Translations under genes and position numbers: made by a program
Shown here: one piece after another, positions 1 through 5,321 of the stretch
Numbering within the stretch: the first letter of the stretch is position 1
Layout: every line of letters starts with the position of its first letter
Origin: Alistipes sp.
GTDB taxonomy: Bacteria > Bacteroidota > Bacteroidia > Bacteroidales > Rikenellaceae
DNA length: 5,592 nt
Direction: 5' to 3'
Assembly (NCBI GenBank): GCA_017384185.1
Contig: JAFNUH010000342.1
Coordinates: 1 to 5,592, forward strand
The notes under the pieces: generated by a model
Seen by the model: the letters and a program-made list of their open reading frames with translations, nothing else
The model's database searches: none
What the model was told of the DNA's origin: nothing

Positions 1-1
1 A

Positions 2-154
2 GGGGATTTGTATGGTGATGCTATGCCGTTTGAGCTGTATAGCGCAGTTACTATCAGTACAGAATGCTTGATTGCGCCGCTACTTTTGCTTATCTTTGCG
101 GAGCTGATAGCCATCGCCGCCCACATAAACGAAGAGGAGTCGATGACAATTTAA
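2..154 (+). CDS. C-terminal end of a DUF2975-type membrane protein (partial)
   Basis: The open frame enters from the left edge and gives 50 residues before TAA at 152-154. It contains a hydrophobic stretch (ECLIAPLLLLIFAELIAIAA), which would be the last membrane helix, followed by an acidic tail ending EEESMTI. In the DUF2975 family (small proteins with about four membrane helices, function unknown) the last helix is followed by a short acidic tail that reads much like this. These genes are commonly followed at once by a small Xre-type regulator, exactly as here, 12 bp downstream. The identification rests on this tail and the neighbour, because the start and the other helices are outside the window. 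Another small membrane protein paired with a regulator remains possible. Confidence 0.6.
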   Translation, partial: GDLYGDAMPFELYSAVTISTECLIAPLLLLIFAELIAIAAHINEEESMTI

Positions 155-166
155 TGCACAGAGGAT

Positions 167-379
167 ATGGCAATAATAGTAAATCTTGATGTTATGCTTG
201 CCCGCCGCAAGATGACGCTCTCGGAGCTCTCGGAGCGGGTCGATATATCTATCGTAAACCTGTCGGTACTCAAGACCGGAAAGGCTAAGGCTGTGCGTTT
301 CTCCACATTGGAGTCTATCTGCCGAGTGCTCAACTGCCAACCCGGCGACATTCTCGAATACAGAGCAGACGAGGAGTAG
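167..379 (+). CDS. Small Xre/YozG-like helix-turn-helix transcriptional regulator
   Basis: This is a 70-residue protein made almost entirely of one Cro/C1-type DNA-binding domain. Residues from about 10 to 62 show the pattern: helix 1 (VMLARRKM), the turn-helix TLSELSERVDIS, recognition helix (IVNLSVLKTGKAKAV), then FSTLESICRVLNCQPGDIL, which is the characteristic end of the HTH_26/YozG type. No ligand or oligomerisation domain follows. It starts with ATG at 167, 12 bp after the upstream DUF2975-like stop, so the two are probably co-transcribed. In such pairs the regulator is inferred to control its own operon and the membrane partner is thought to modulate it; that role is inference. No terminator is visible between this gene and the promoter at 396. 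Confidence 0.88.
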   Translation: MAIIVNLDVMLARRKMTLSELSERVDISIVNLSVLKTGKAKAVRFSTLESICRVLNCQPGDILEYRADEE

Positions 380-395
380 AATTAATGGGAATTTA

Positions 396-427
396 TTTGG
401 ATTATAAGTACACATTTATTAAATTTG
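396..427 (+). promoter_or_regulatory. Bacteroidetes-type promoter for the outer membrane protein gene
   Basis: TTTG at 396-399 is followed by exactly 20 bp and then TAAATTTG at 420-427. This is a perfect match to the Bacteroidetes consensus TTTG-N19-21-TAnnTTTG. Transcription would begin around 433, giving a leader of about 28 nt before the ATG at 461. This also argues against the in-frame TTG at 425 being the start codon, because it lies inside the -7 box. Confidence 0.82.
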
Positions 428-460
428 TGTAAACATATGTTCCACTTAATCTCCTTCACT

Positions 461-1231
461 ATGAAAAAGTTATTTTTTCTTTGCGCCTTTTTGATGGCGT
501 TGGTATCGCTGTCTGCACAGGAGAGTTCTAAGCGTGAGGCTTTCAGCAACCTTGGTATTTCTCTTAATGGTTCAACTTCGGGTGTCGGTTTTACGCTCTC
601 TACACCCCTTGCTAAGCACTTTGTGTTGCGTGCAGGTTATCAGTTCTCATACCTATCATATGGTTACACCTATAAGGATTTTGACCCTGTTGTAGTTGCT
701 GGTCGCAGCGTAGAGGTGCCCGACTTGGATATTGAGGGTAAGCTCAACGTAGGTGCTGCCCACGCTATGATTGACTACGTACCTTTCAAGAAGGGTAAGG
801 GTAAGTTCTTCATCACAGCGGGTCTATTTATGGGTCAGAGCGACCTTGTTACCCTCGATGGTCAGTTTGATATGAACCACCCCAATATCAAGGAGATTCA
901 GCAGGCTGGTTTGCTCAAGGAGATTCAGCTTGAGCTTGGCGATGATATGGTTTGCGTAGGTCCCGACGGAAATATGGCGGCAGCTATCAAGGTGAAGGGC
1001 GTTCGTCCCTATATCGGCTTAGGTGTGGGACGTGCTATTCCTAAGCACCGCTTCGTTTTCCGAGCAGAGATTGGTGCTATATTTCACGGCAAGCCTGAGT
1101 TGGTATCAGCTAACCTGATTCCAAATGCTAATGGTAAGGGTGAGATTAACGACTTCACCAATACTCTGAGCAAGGTTGTAGCATACCCGCATATCTCTTT
1201 GCAGCTGACATATAAGTTGTTTAAGGACTAA
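461..1231 (+). CDS. Secreted outer membrane beta-barrel-like protein, function unknown
   Basis: The product is 256 residues. The N-terminus (MKKLFFLCAFLMALVSLSA followed by QES) is a typical Sec signal peptide, with cleavage expected after residue 19. The mature protein has several alternating amphipathic strands (LGISLNGSTSGVGFTLSTPL, HFVLRAGYQFSYLSYGY, KFFITAGLFMGQS, VRPYIGLGVGRAI, FVFRAEIGAIF) and ends in HISLQLTYKLFKD. That pattern suggests a small barrel of about 8 to 12 strands in the outer membrane. No enzyme or TonB-plug motif is visible, so the substrate is unknown and a porin, adhesin or structural role cannot be told apart. ATG 461 is preferred over an upstream in-frame TTG or ATG because only this start places the signal peptide at the N-terminus and sits downstream of the mapped promoter. 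The gene appears monocistronic, between its own promoter and a strong terminator. Confidence 0.8.
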   Translation: MKKLFFLCAFLMALVSLSAQESSKREAFSNLGISLNGSTSGVGFTLSTPLAKHFVLRAGYQFSYLSYGYTYKDFDPVVVAGRSVEVPDLDIEGKLNVGAAHAMIDYVPFKKGKGKFFITAGLFMGQSDLVTLDGQFDMNHPNIKEIQQAGLLKEIQLELGDDMVCVGPDGNMAAAIKVKGVRPYIGLGVGRAIPKHRFVFRAEIGAIFHGKPELVSANLIPNANGKGEINDFTNTLSKVVAYPHISLQLTYKLFKD

Positions 1232-1250
1232 ACAGAGAAATAAATATATA

Positions 1251-1290
1251 AAAAAGGTGTCTAACATATCTCTTGTTAGACACCTTTATT
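1251..1290. terminator. Bidirectional intrinsic terminator between convergent genes
   Basis: A perfect 11-bp stem, GGTGTCTAACA (1256-1266) with TGTTAGACACC (1274-1284), has a 7-nt loop. It extends by three A-T pairs to 1253-1287. The + strand continues TTTATTCTTTT and the minus strand continues into a run of six Ts, so it can stop both the outer membrane protein gene and the convergent corA gene. Confidence 0.93.
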
Positions 1291-1315
1291 CTTTTGAGAT
1301 TATACGTAAGGAATT

Positions 1316-2299
1316 TTACAACCACCTCTTGTAGCGGAAATACCATATCGTTAAGCCTGAGGCGAGGATCATAAGGCAGATGGCGAAGAGGTAGCCCAGG
1401 GGAAGGGTGATGTCGCCGATTTGCCAGACCCAGTTGAGCTCGGGCATATAGTGGAAGTTCATACCGTAGATACTCGCAATAAGGGTTGCGGGCAGGAAGA
1501 TAACGGCTGCCACAGAGAAGATTTTTACAATCTCGTTCTGCTCGATGTTAATCAAGCCCAGAGCCGAATCCTGGATATAGTCCAGACGCTGTGAGCTGAA
1601 GTCGGCGTGGTTGATAAGTGAGTTCACGTCCTTAATCATCAGCTGCAAGCGGGGGTAGATATCGTTCGGGAAGCGCTCGCTTCGCAGGATGTTCGAGAGG
1701 ATACGCTGGCGGTCGAAGAAGTTCTCTCGAAGCACCATAGTACTCTCCTGCAAGGCGTTGATGCGGTGGATGACATACTTGTCGATAGAGTCCTCCGTAT
1801 TGATATCCTTGCTCAGCTTGGCTACCTGCTTGGCTACCAACTCCACGAGGTCGGCATCGAAGTCGATACGCACCTCCAAGAGCGATATGAAGATGTGGTA
1901 ACCTGTCGAGTAGCTGCGGTAGTTCATCTGCAGACGCTTCTCGGTCTCACGGAAGGTGCGTGACTCGGCAGTACGTTGCGACACGAGCACACCCTCGTTA
2001 GAGATGATAAACGACACAGGCTCCACAGAGAATGTGCCACCCGCCTGCGGGATAAAGAAGTTGGTATTCGAGATAATTGAATTCTCGTTCTCCGAGTACT
2101 TTGACGTTGACTCAATCTCCTCCACCTGCTGGCGTGTCTGGAGGGTCTCCTCCATAAAGTTCTCGACAGCCTTCTGCTCCTTGATGGTGGGTGAGAGCAG
2201 GTCTAACCACAAAATATCATCGTAGCCCAGATTGTCCAGCAATTCGGGCTCGGCGTTGCGTATAATCTTATTGTATTGCTTGAGATAGATAGTCAGCAT
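1316..2299 (-). CDS. corA: CorA-family Mg2+/Co2+ transport protein
   Basis: This is a 327-residue inner-membrane divalent cation channel of the CorA/MIT superfamily (PF01544); family members are homopentamers importing Mg2+, Co2+ or Ni2+. The long N-terminal cytoplasmic domain includes the conserved EIESTSKYSENENSI segment near residue 60 and a helical stalk. Two membrane helices sit at the extreme C-terminus. The first ends in the signature YGMN (GMN at about 279-281), followed by the external loop FHYMPELNW and the second helix, which ends in the basic tail RYKRWL. Length and layout are normal for the family. An in-frame TTG at 2308 could add three residues, but ATG 2299 is the better start. 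It lies 97 bp downstream of mqnA on the same strand with no terminator between, so read-through from mqnA is plausible. Ion specificity cannot be read from sequence. Confidence 0.95.
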   Translation of the reverse strand: MLTIYLKQYNKIIRNAEPELLDNLGYDDILWLDLLSPTIKEQKAVENFMEETLQTRQQVEEIESTSKYSENENSIISNTNFFIPQAGGTFSVEPVSFIISNEGVLVSQRTAESRTFRETEKRLQMNYRSYSTGYHIFISLLEVRIDFDADLVELVAKQVAKLSKDINTEDSIDKYVIHRINALQESTMVLRENFFDRQRILSNILRSERFPNDIYPRLQLMIKDVNSLINHADFSSQRLDYIQDSALGLINIEQNEIVKIFSVAAVIFLPATLIASIYGMNFHYMPELNWVWQIGDITLPLGYLFAICLMILASGLTIWYFRYKRWL

Positions 2300-2396
2300 T
2301 TTCTGCAAATTTTACGGGTTGAACTCCTTAATATTAGGGGCGTAGGTGAGCAACACACCTGCGCAAGGCTCCGTCGCCATCGGCGGCTTAACCTCT

Positions 2397-3170
2397 TCAG
2401 CCGGGATTGGATCGAGGCTCTACCTTGAGACCTGCGTTCCAGAATTTTTGCAGTGCCGAGTGTTTCTCAGCGTTAAAGATGAAATCTATGTTTTGTGTAA
2501 GATATTCGTAAGCGTTGTAGTGCTTCTTATCGAAGCCGTGCTCCACGACAGCCTCCCAGATAGACTCTACGCCGAGCGTGAGCGCTCGCTGCAAGCCGTC
2601 AATTAGCTCATACGACGTGCCCTTGCGTGCCACCCATACGGCGAAGGCGAAGGGAAGGTGTGTCAGCTTATTCCACTCCTCCGAGAGGTCGTAGGCGTAG
2701 TTAAAGAGACCCTCGTGGTCGAAGACCTTGTCGCCAATCAGAAGGAAAGCATCCTCTCGCTGAGCGAAGGCAACCTGCGAGTAGTCCTGCAAGTCATACC
2801 ACTCGGGCGAAATCTTCCAGAGGTTTGCCGCCAAGTAACCCGCCAACTGAACCGATGTGCGTGAGTGGGCATCGAGGAAGACACGACGCACCTGTCCCAC
2901 GGGAACATTCGAGAAGAGCATAACGGTGCGCACCTTGCCCGATGAGCCGATGCAGTAGTCTGTAATAATGTTTGTTGATTTTAGCGTGGGGACCATTGCC
3001 GAGGGCATCAGGGCGATGTCCGCCTTGCCCGTGGCGTAGTTCTCGTAACACCCTGCGGGTGGAGCCAACAGAAGCTCGGCACGGAGATTATCCTCGTGCT
3101 GGATACCATAGATGAATGGTATCGTATTGAGATACGACACAGCCGCTATACGTGCACCCAAGACCATCAT
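2397..3170 (-). CDS. mqnA: Chorismate dehydratase MqnA (futalosine menaquinone pathway)
   Basis: This 257-residue cytoplasmic protein has the periplasmic-binding-protein-like fold of the MqnA/MqnD family (PF02621). MqnA dehydrates chorismate to 3-enolpyruvylbenzoate, the first committed step of the futalosine route to menaquinone. Family hallmarks are the N-terminal RIAAVSYLNTIPFIYGI, the segment KADIALMPSAMVPTL near residue 50, LLIGDKVF near residue 145, and HLPFAFAVWVARKG near residue 170. MqnD has a similar fold, but the start and the LPFAFAVWVAR segment fit MqnA better. The start is ATG 3170, with ATG 3167 equally possible; a stop codon lies six codons upstream. It has its own promoter (3243-3274). 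No other mqn gene is in the window, so the pathway is scattered. The 3' end may be affected by a frameshift: a coding-like tail continues in another frame to just before corA. Confidence 0.88.
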   Translation of the reverse strand: MMVLGARIAAVSYLNTIPFIYGIQHEDNLRAELLLAPPAGCYENYATGKADIALMPSAMVPTLKSTNIITDYCIGSSGKVRTVMLFSNVPVGQVRRVFLDAHSRTSVQLAGYLAANLWKISPEWYDLQDYSQVAFAQREDAFLLIGDKVFDHEGLFNYAYDLSEEWNKLTHLPFAFAVWVARKGTSYELIDGLQRALTLGVESIWEAVVEHGFDKKHYNAYEYLTQNIDFIFNAEKHSALQKFWNAGLKVEPRSNPG

Positions 3171-3229
3171 CCATAGTTCTCGTAATTAGTTCAACACTCC
3201 GTTTTGCGTCGTGTGCCCGTACAAAACAA

Positions 3230-3270
3230 GCACTTTGACATGCAAATGTAACAATTATTATGCAAAGTGC
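3230..3270. repeat. 8-bp inverted repeat bracketing the mqnA -7 box
   Basis: GCACTTTG at 3230-3237 is mirrored by CAAAGTGC at 3263-3270. The arms are perfect and their centres are 33 bp apart, about three helical turns. One arm overlaps the expected transcription start and the other lies in the promoter spacer. The spacing and position fit an operator for a dimeric or looping regulator, but no regulator is identified and chance is not excluded. Confidence 0.5.
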
Positions 3271-3274
3271 CAAA
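3243..3274 (-). promoter_or_regulatory. Bacteroidetes-type promoter of mqnA
   Basis: On the minus strand TTTG (3274-3271) is followed by 20 bp and TACATTTG (3250-3243), a perfect match to TTTG-N19-21-TAnnTTTG. Transcription would start near 3237, giving a leader of about 65 nt before ATG 3170. The -7 box lies between the two arms of an 8-bp inverted repeat. Confidence 0.82.
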
Positions 3275-3313
3275 CTTTTTTTTGCCCTCAACGGGCAGAA
3301 ACAGGGCTGCGGG

Positions 3314-4456
3314 CTAACTATTCTTTGTCTTTTTACCCTTCAACCAATGCTCCGTGAGCCACTCACGCACGGGAAGGTCGTAGAGTTTGAGTGCAGCGTA
3401 AGCCAAACCGATAGACAATACAAATACCGCCACAGCGACAACGATAGCCTCGCCTGTGGTCGCATCGGGGTTGTTCGACATCCACGCCAGCTGCATATAT
3501 ATCAGCGGCAGATGGGTAATATAGAGCGGGTATGAAATTTCGCCAAGGAACTTACACAGGCTCTCCCATCGTTTGCCACTCACTGTGCTACCTGCGCCGA
3601 TAGCCACGATTGTAGGAATAAGCAACAAGATGCAAGCGGCCTCAAAAACGCCATTCACTGAGCCCTCCATAACAGGCCACAACATCATCACTGCCACCAG
3701 CAACGAGCAGAGCGCAAAGGCTCCACGAACCTTGATAGCCACTTTCAGGCGCGAGAGCAGAAGACCTGCAAGGAAGGGATACATGAGTCGCACGGCACCC
3801 ACATAGAGCTCATGCGACGATAGATTCCAACCGCCATTGACCGTATAGGGAGCACCAAAACGACCCTCCAACAGAGAGAACGTATCGAGGTTGAAGGTGA
3901 TGTCAATTGTACCAAATGCCGCCACCGCTGTCAGCACGATGAGTGCCGCCTTGGGTAAGAAGCGCAAAACCAAAGCGTAGAGGATATTGGCAATATACTC
4001 CCATTGCAACGACCATGTACTGCCGTTGAACGAGTTGGTATCATCCCAGCCACGCAAATCCCACGAGCGAGCCATCGGCAACATCAAGCAGGTATAGAGA
4101 TACATCACAACCACCCACCACCAAGGCTGTGTGCCGATGTAGGGAAAGGCCTCACACTTGCCAAAGTAGTAGAGCAGAAAACCTATCGTCGTACCCATAA
4201 TTAACATAGGGTGCAGACGCACGAGGCGACGCTTGAAGAAGTCGCCAATGGTCATCTTACCCCACCTATCGTCGTAGGCGTAGCCGATAACAAAGCCCGA
4301 GAGAGCGAAAAAGAAATCAACTCCGAGATAGGCATGGCCCAAGACTATGCCACAAGCCTCGAAGAGGTGATAGACAAGGATAACGACAGCCGCAACGCCG
4401 CGCAAGCCGTCCAATATCTCGTAACGAGGTTTTGATTCAAGATAGGTATTTTGCAT
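3314..4456 (-). CDS. Acyltransferase-3 family integral membrane protein (probable O-acyltransferase)
   Basis: The 380-residue polytopic inner-membrane protein belongs to the acyltransferase 3 family (PF01757). Members move acetyl or other acyl groups across the membrane onto surface polysaccharide, lipopolysaccharide, peptidoglycan or secreted products. Visible signatures are LDGLRG at residues 15-20, the conserved His at 30 in VILVYH, the segment VDFFFALSGFVIGY around 46-59, and RRLVRLHP at 76-83 with its conserved basic residues. About ten hydrophobic helices follow, and the C-terminus is the basic tail KGKKTKNS. No SGNH esterase domain is fused, so it is the stand-alone type. No glycan biosynthesis genes adjoin it, so the acceptor is unknown. 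Start ATG 4456 lies about 20 nt after a predicted transcription start. No terminator with a proper T-run separates it from mqnA 143 bp downstream, although mqnA has its own promoter. Confidence 0.93.
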   Translation of the reverse strand: MQNTYLESKPRYEILDGLRGVAAVVILVYHLFEACGIVLGHAYLGVDFFFALSGFVIGYAYDDRWGKMTIGDFFKRRLVRLHPMLIMGTTIGFLLYYFGKCEAFPYIGTQPWWWVVVMYLYTCLMLPMARSWDLRGWDDTNSFNGSTWSLQWEYIANILYALVLRFLPKAALIVLTAVAAFGTIDITFNLDTFSLLEGRFGAPYTVNGGWNLSSHELYVGAVRLMYPFLAGLLLSRLKVAIKVRGAFALCSLLVAVMMLWPVMEGSVNGVFEAACILLLIPTIVAIGAGSTVSGKRWESLCKFLGEISYPLYITHLPLIYMQLAWMSNNPDATTGEAIVVAVAVFVLSIGLAYAALKLYDLPVREWLTEHWLKGKKTKNS

Positions 4457-4482
4457 TGCTGATAAATGTTTTAAGTCGGTTG

Positions 4483-4490
4483 CAAAGATA
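4483..4490 (-). promoter_or_regulatory. Probable -7 box of the acyltransferase gene promoter
   Basis: On the minus strand TATCTTTG (4490-4483) matches the Bacteroidetes -7 element TAnnTTTG exactly and lies 26 bp before ATG 4456. The -33 position (about 4514-4511) reads TGCG instead of TTTG, so this is a weaker promoter or one that needs help. Confidence 0.55.
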
Positions 4491-4571
4491 TTGAAAATTT
4501 ACATAAGAAGCGCATTATCACCCATTTTCACCGCCACACTCTCCCAAGTTTATACTATTTTTAACTTAATG

Positions 4572-4591
4572 GGGCGTCAAAGGGCGTCAAA
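4572..4591. repeat. Perfect tandem 10-bp direct repeat upstream of the GH125 gene
   Basis: GGGCGTCAAA occurs twice without a gap (4572-4581 and 4582-4591). The repeat unit is close to one helical turn, so both copies face the same side of DNA. It lies 64 bp before ATG 4655 within the divergent intergenic region 4457-4654. No good TAnnTTTG promoter was found for the rightward gene, so an activator site is possible but unproven. Confidence 0.55.
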
Positions 4592-4654
4592 GAGCCTGAA
4601 TTTCATAAAAAATTGGTAACTTGCCACCATAAAAAACGAAAAACAGATTTTTCT

Positions 4655-5185
4655 ATGAGAGTGCTTATGAAAGTTATTAGATTAACCCTTATCCTTGCAG
4701 TGTCACTTGTAGCGGTGACTTGCTCGCCAAAGACTACCCCTTCACCCGAGCCTGCGCTCACCGATTACTCGGCCGTAGCGCCCGCACCTGCACCTATGCA
4801 GAACGGAGAGTATGTTGATCAGCGACCCGCCGAGGCGGAGCGATTGTTCACCTCGCAGGCTATCGAGGCGGAGATCGAGCGCATATGCTCGATGCTCACA
4901 AACAAGCGTCTGGCGTGGATGTTCTCCAACTGCTTCCCCAACACGCTCGACACCACCGTACACTATCGTCAGAAGGATGGCAAGGAGGATACATTCGTAT
5001 ATACGGGCGACGTTCACGCCATGTGGCTGCGTGACTCGGGCGCACCTCTCACGGAGAGCTTACAAATGGATATCATGTGCGTCGTGCCGCTATTGATTTC
5101 AACATTCCGCTCATTACGAATGCCCGTCTGGCAACAGCATTCATTCGTGCCTTCTGTGCAATGTCGATCGATGACATCCAGATAA
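4655..5185 (+). pseudogene. Truncated GH125 exo-alpha-1,6-mannosidase, fused out of frame to a carB tail
   Basis: The first 130 codons (to about 5044) encode the N-terminus of a glycoside hydrolase family 125 protein (PF06824, formerly DUF1237), whose members remove alpha-1,6-linked mannose from mannans and N-glycans. A hydrophobic leader is followed by VTC|SPK at residue 23, a possible lipoprotein site with a non-ideal Thr at -1, then a Pro/Ala-rich linker. Family landmarks are LTNKRLAWMFSNCFPNTLDT and TGDVHAMWLRDSGA (about residues 117-130). GH125 enzymes are usually about 450-490 residues, and their catalytic acid and base lie well beyond this point, so the product cannot be active. After Ala-130 the frame enters carB sequence and makes 46 unrelated residues before TAA at 5183-5185. 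ATG 4655 (or 4667) is chosen over an in-frame TTG at 4613 because it places the leader at the N-terminus. The loss is either genuine or a contig artefact. Confidence 0.85.
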
Positions 5186-5205
5186 AGAGTTGGGATCAGT
5201 ACTAG
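5044..5205 (+). pseudogene. carB: 3' fragment of carB, carbamoyl phosphate synthase large subunit C-terminus
   Basis: In the frame that ends with TAG at 5203-5205, 53 residues are recognisable as the very end of a Bacteroidetes-type CarB. They run from TSHGEL through RRAAIDFNIPLITNARLATAF to IQIKSWDQY. This is the last part of the MGS-like allosteric domain of the roughly 1075-residue enzyme that makes carbamoyl phosphate for arginine and pyrimidines. The RRxAIxFxIPxxTxxxxA pattern matches the equivalent part of the E. coli enzyme (RRSALQYKVHYDTTLNGG). All other domains are missing: upstream in this frame there is a stop at 5032-5034 and GH125 sequence in another frame. No start codon or ribosome site serves it, so it should be silent unless it is an attachment-site remnant or an assembly join. 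Confidence 0.82.
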
Positions 5206-5232
5206 GATCGGAATACATATACATTAAAATAT

Positions 5233-5273
5233 AGCCACGACACCATCTGAAACAAGACGGTTCGTGGCTTTTT
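5233..5273 (+). terminator. Intrinsic terminator after the carB tail
   Basis: AGCCACGA (5233-5240) pairs with TCGTGGCT (5262-5269). The stem continues inward through ACC/GGT (5242-5244 with 5259-5261) and TCT/AGA (5246-5248 with 5255-5257), leaving a 6-nt loop and small interruptions. A run of five Ts (5269-5273) follows. It lies 28 bp after the carB stop and probably belonged to that gene, insulating the downstream recombinase. Confidence 0.9.
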
Positions 5274-5321
5274 GTCATATTGTTGTACAAAAACTTCAAT
5301 CTACCTAACTTAAACTATGAT

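Noticed and set aside
425..460. Upstream TTG/ATG extension of the outer membrane protein gene
   Set aside because: The TTG lies inside the promoter -7 box, and the extension would put 12 residues before a clear signal peptide.
616..623. Another copy of GCACTTTG, the mqnA dyad half-site
   Set aside because: It is a single copy inside outer membrane protein coding sequence with no partner arm; probably chance.
1689..2225. Rightward open frames within corA
   Set aside because: They are antisense to a well-supported gene with clear family motifs, and their translations resemble no protein family.
2397..2410. Programmed +1 frameshift in mqnA at CCC GGC TGA
   Set aside because: The slippery CCC is one codon away from the stop rather than next to it, and there is no supporting stimulator; a mutation, a sequencing error or no shift at all is more likely.
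3279..3297. TGCCC-TCAAC-GGGCA hairpin next to eight Ts, as a terminator of the acyltransferase gene
   Set aside because: On the acyltransferase strand the hairpin is followed by As, not Ts, and the stem is only 5 bp; the polarity is wrong for an intrinsic terminator.
3260..4435. Rightward open frames over the acyltransferase gene
   Set aside because: They are antisense to a complete PF01757 protein, with no promoter or start context and no recognisable domains.
4613..4654. TTG-initiated N-terminal extension of the GH125 gene (begins MVTCHHKK)
   Set aside because: It places a polar stretch before the hydrophobic leader; the ATGs at 4655 and 4667 are better starts.
4742..5096. Open frames on both strands overlapping the GH125 fragment
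   Set aside because: The GH125 frame carries the conserved family motifs; the others are Arg/Ser- or Leu/Ile-rich shadows.
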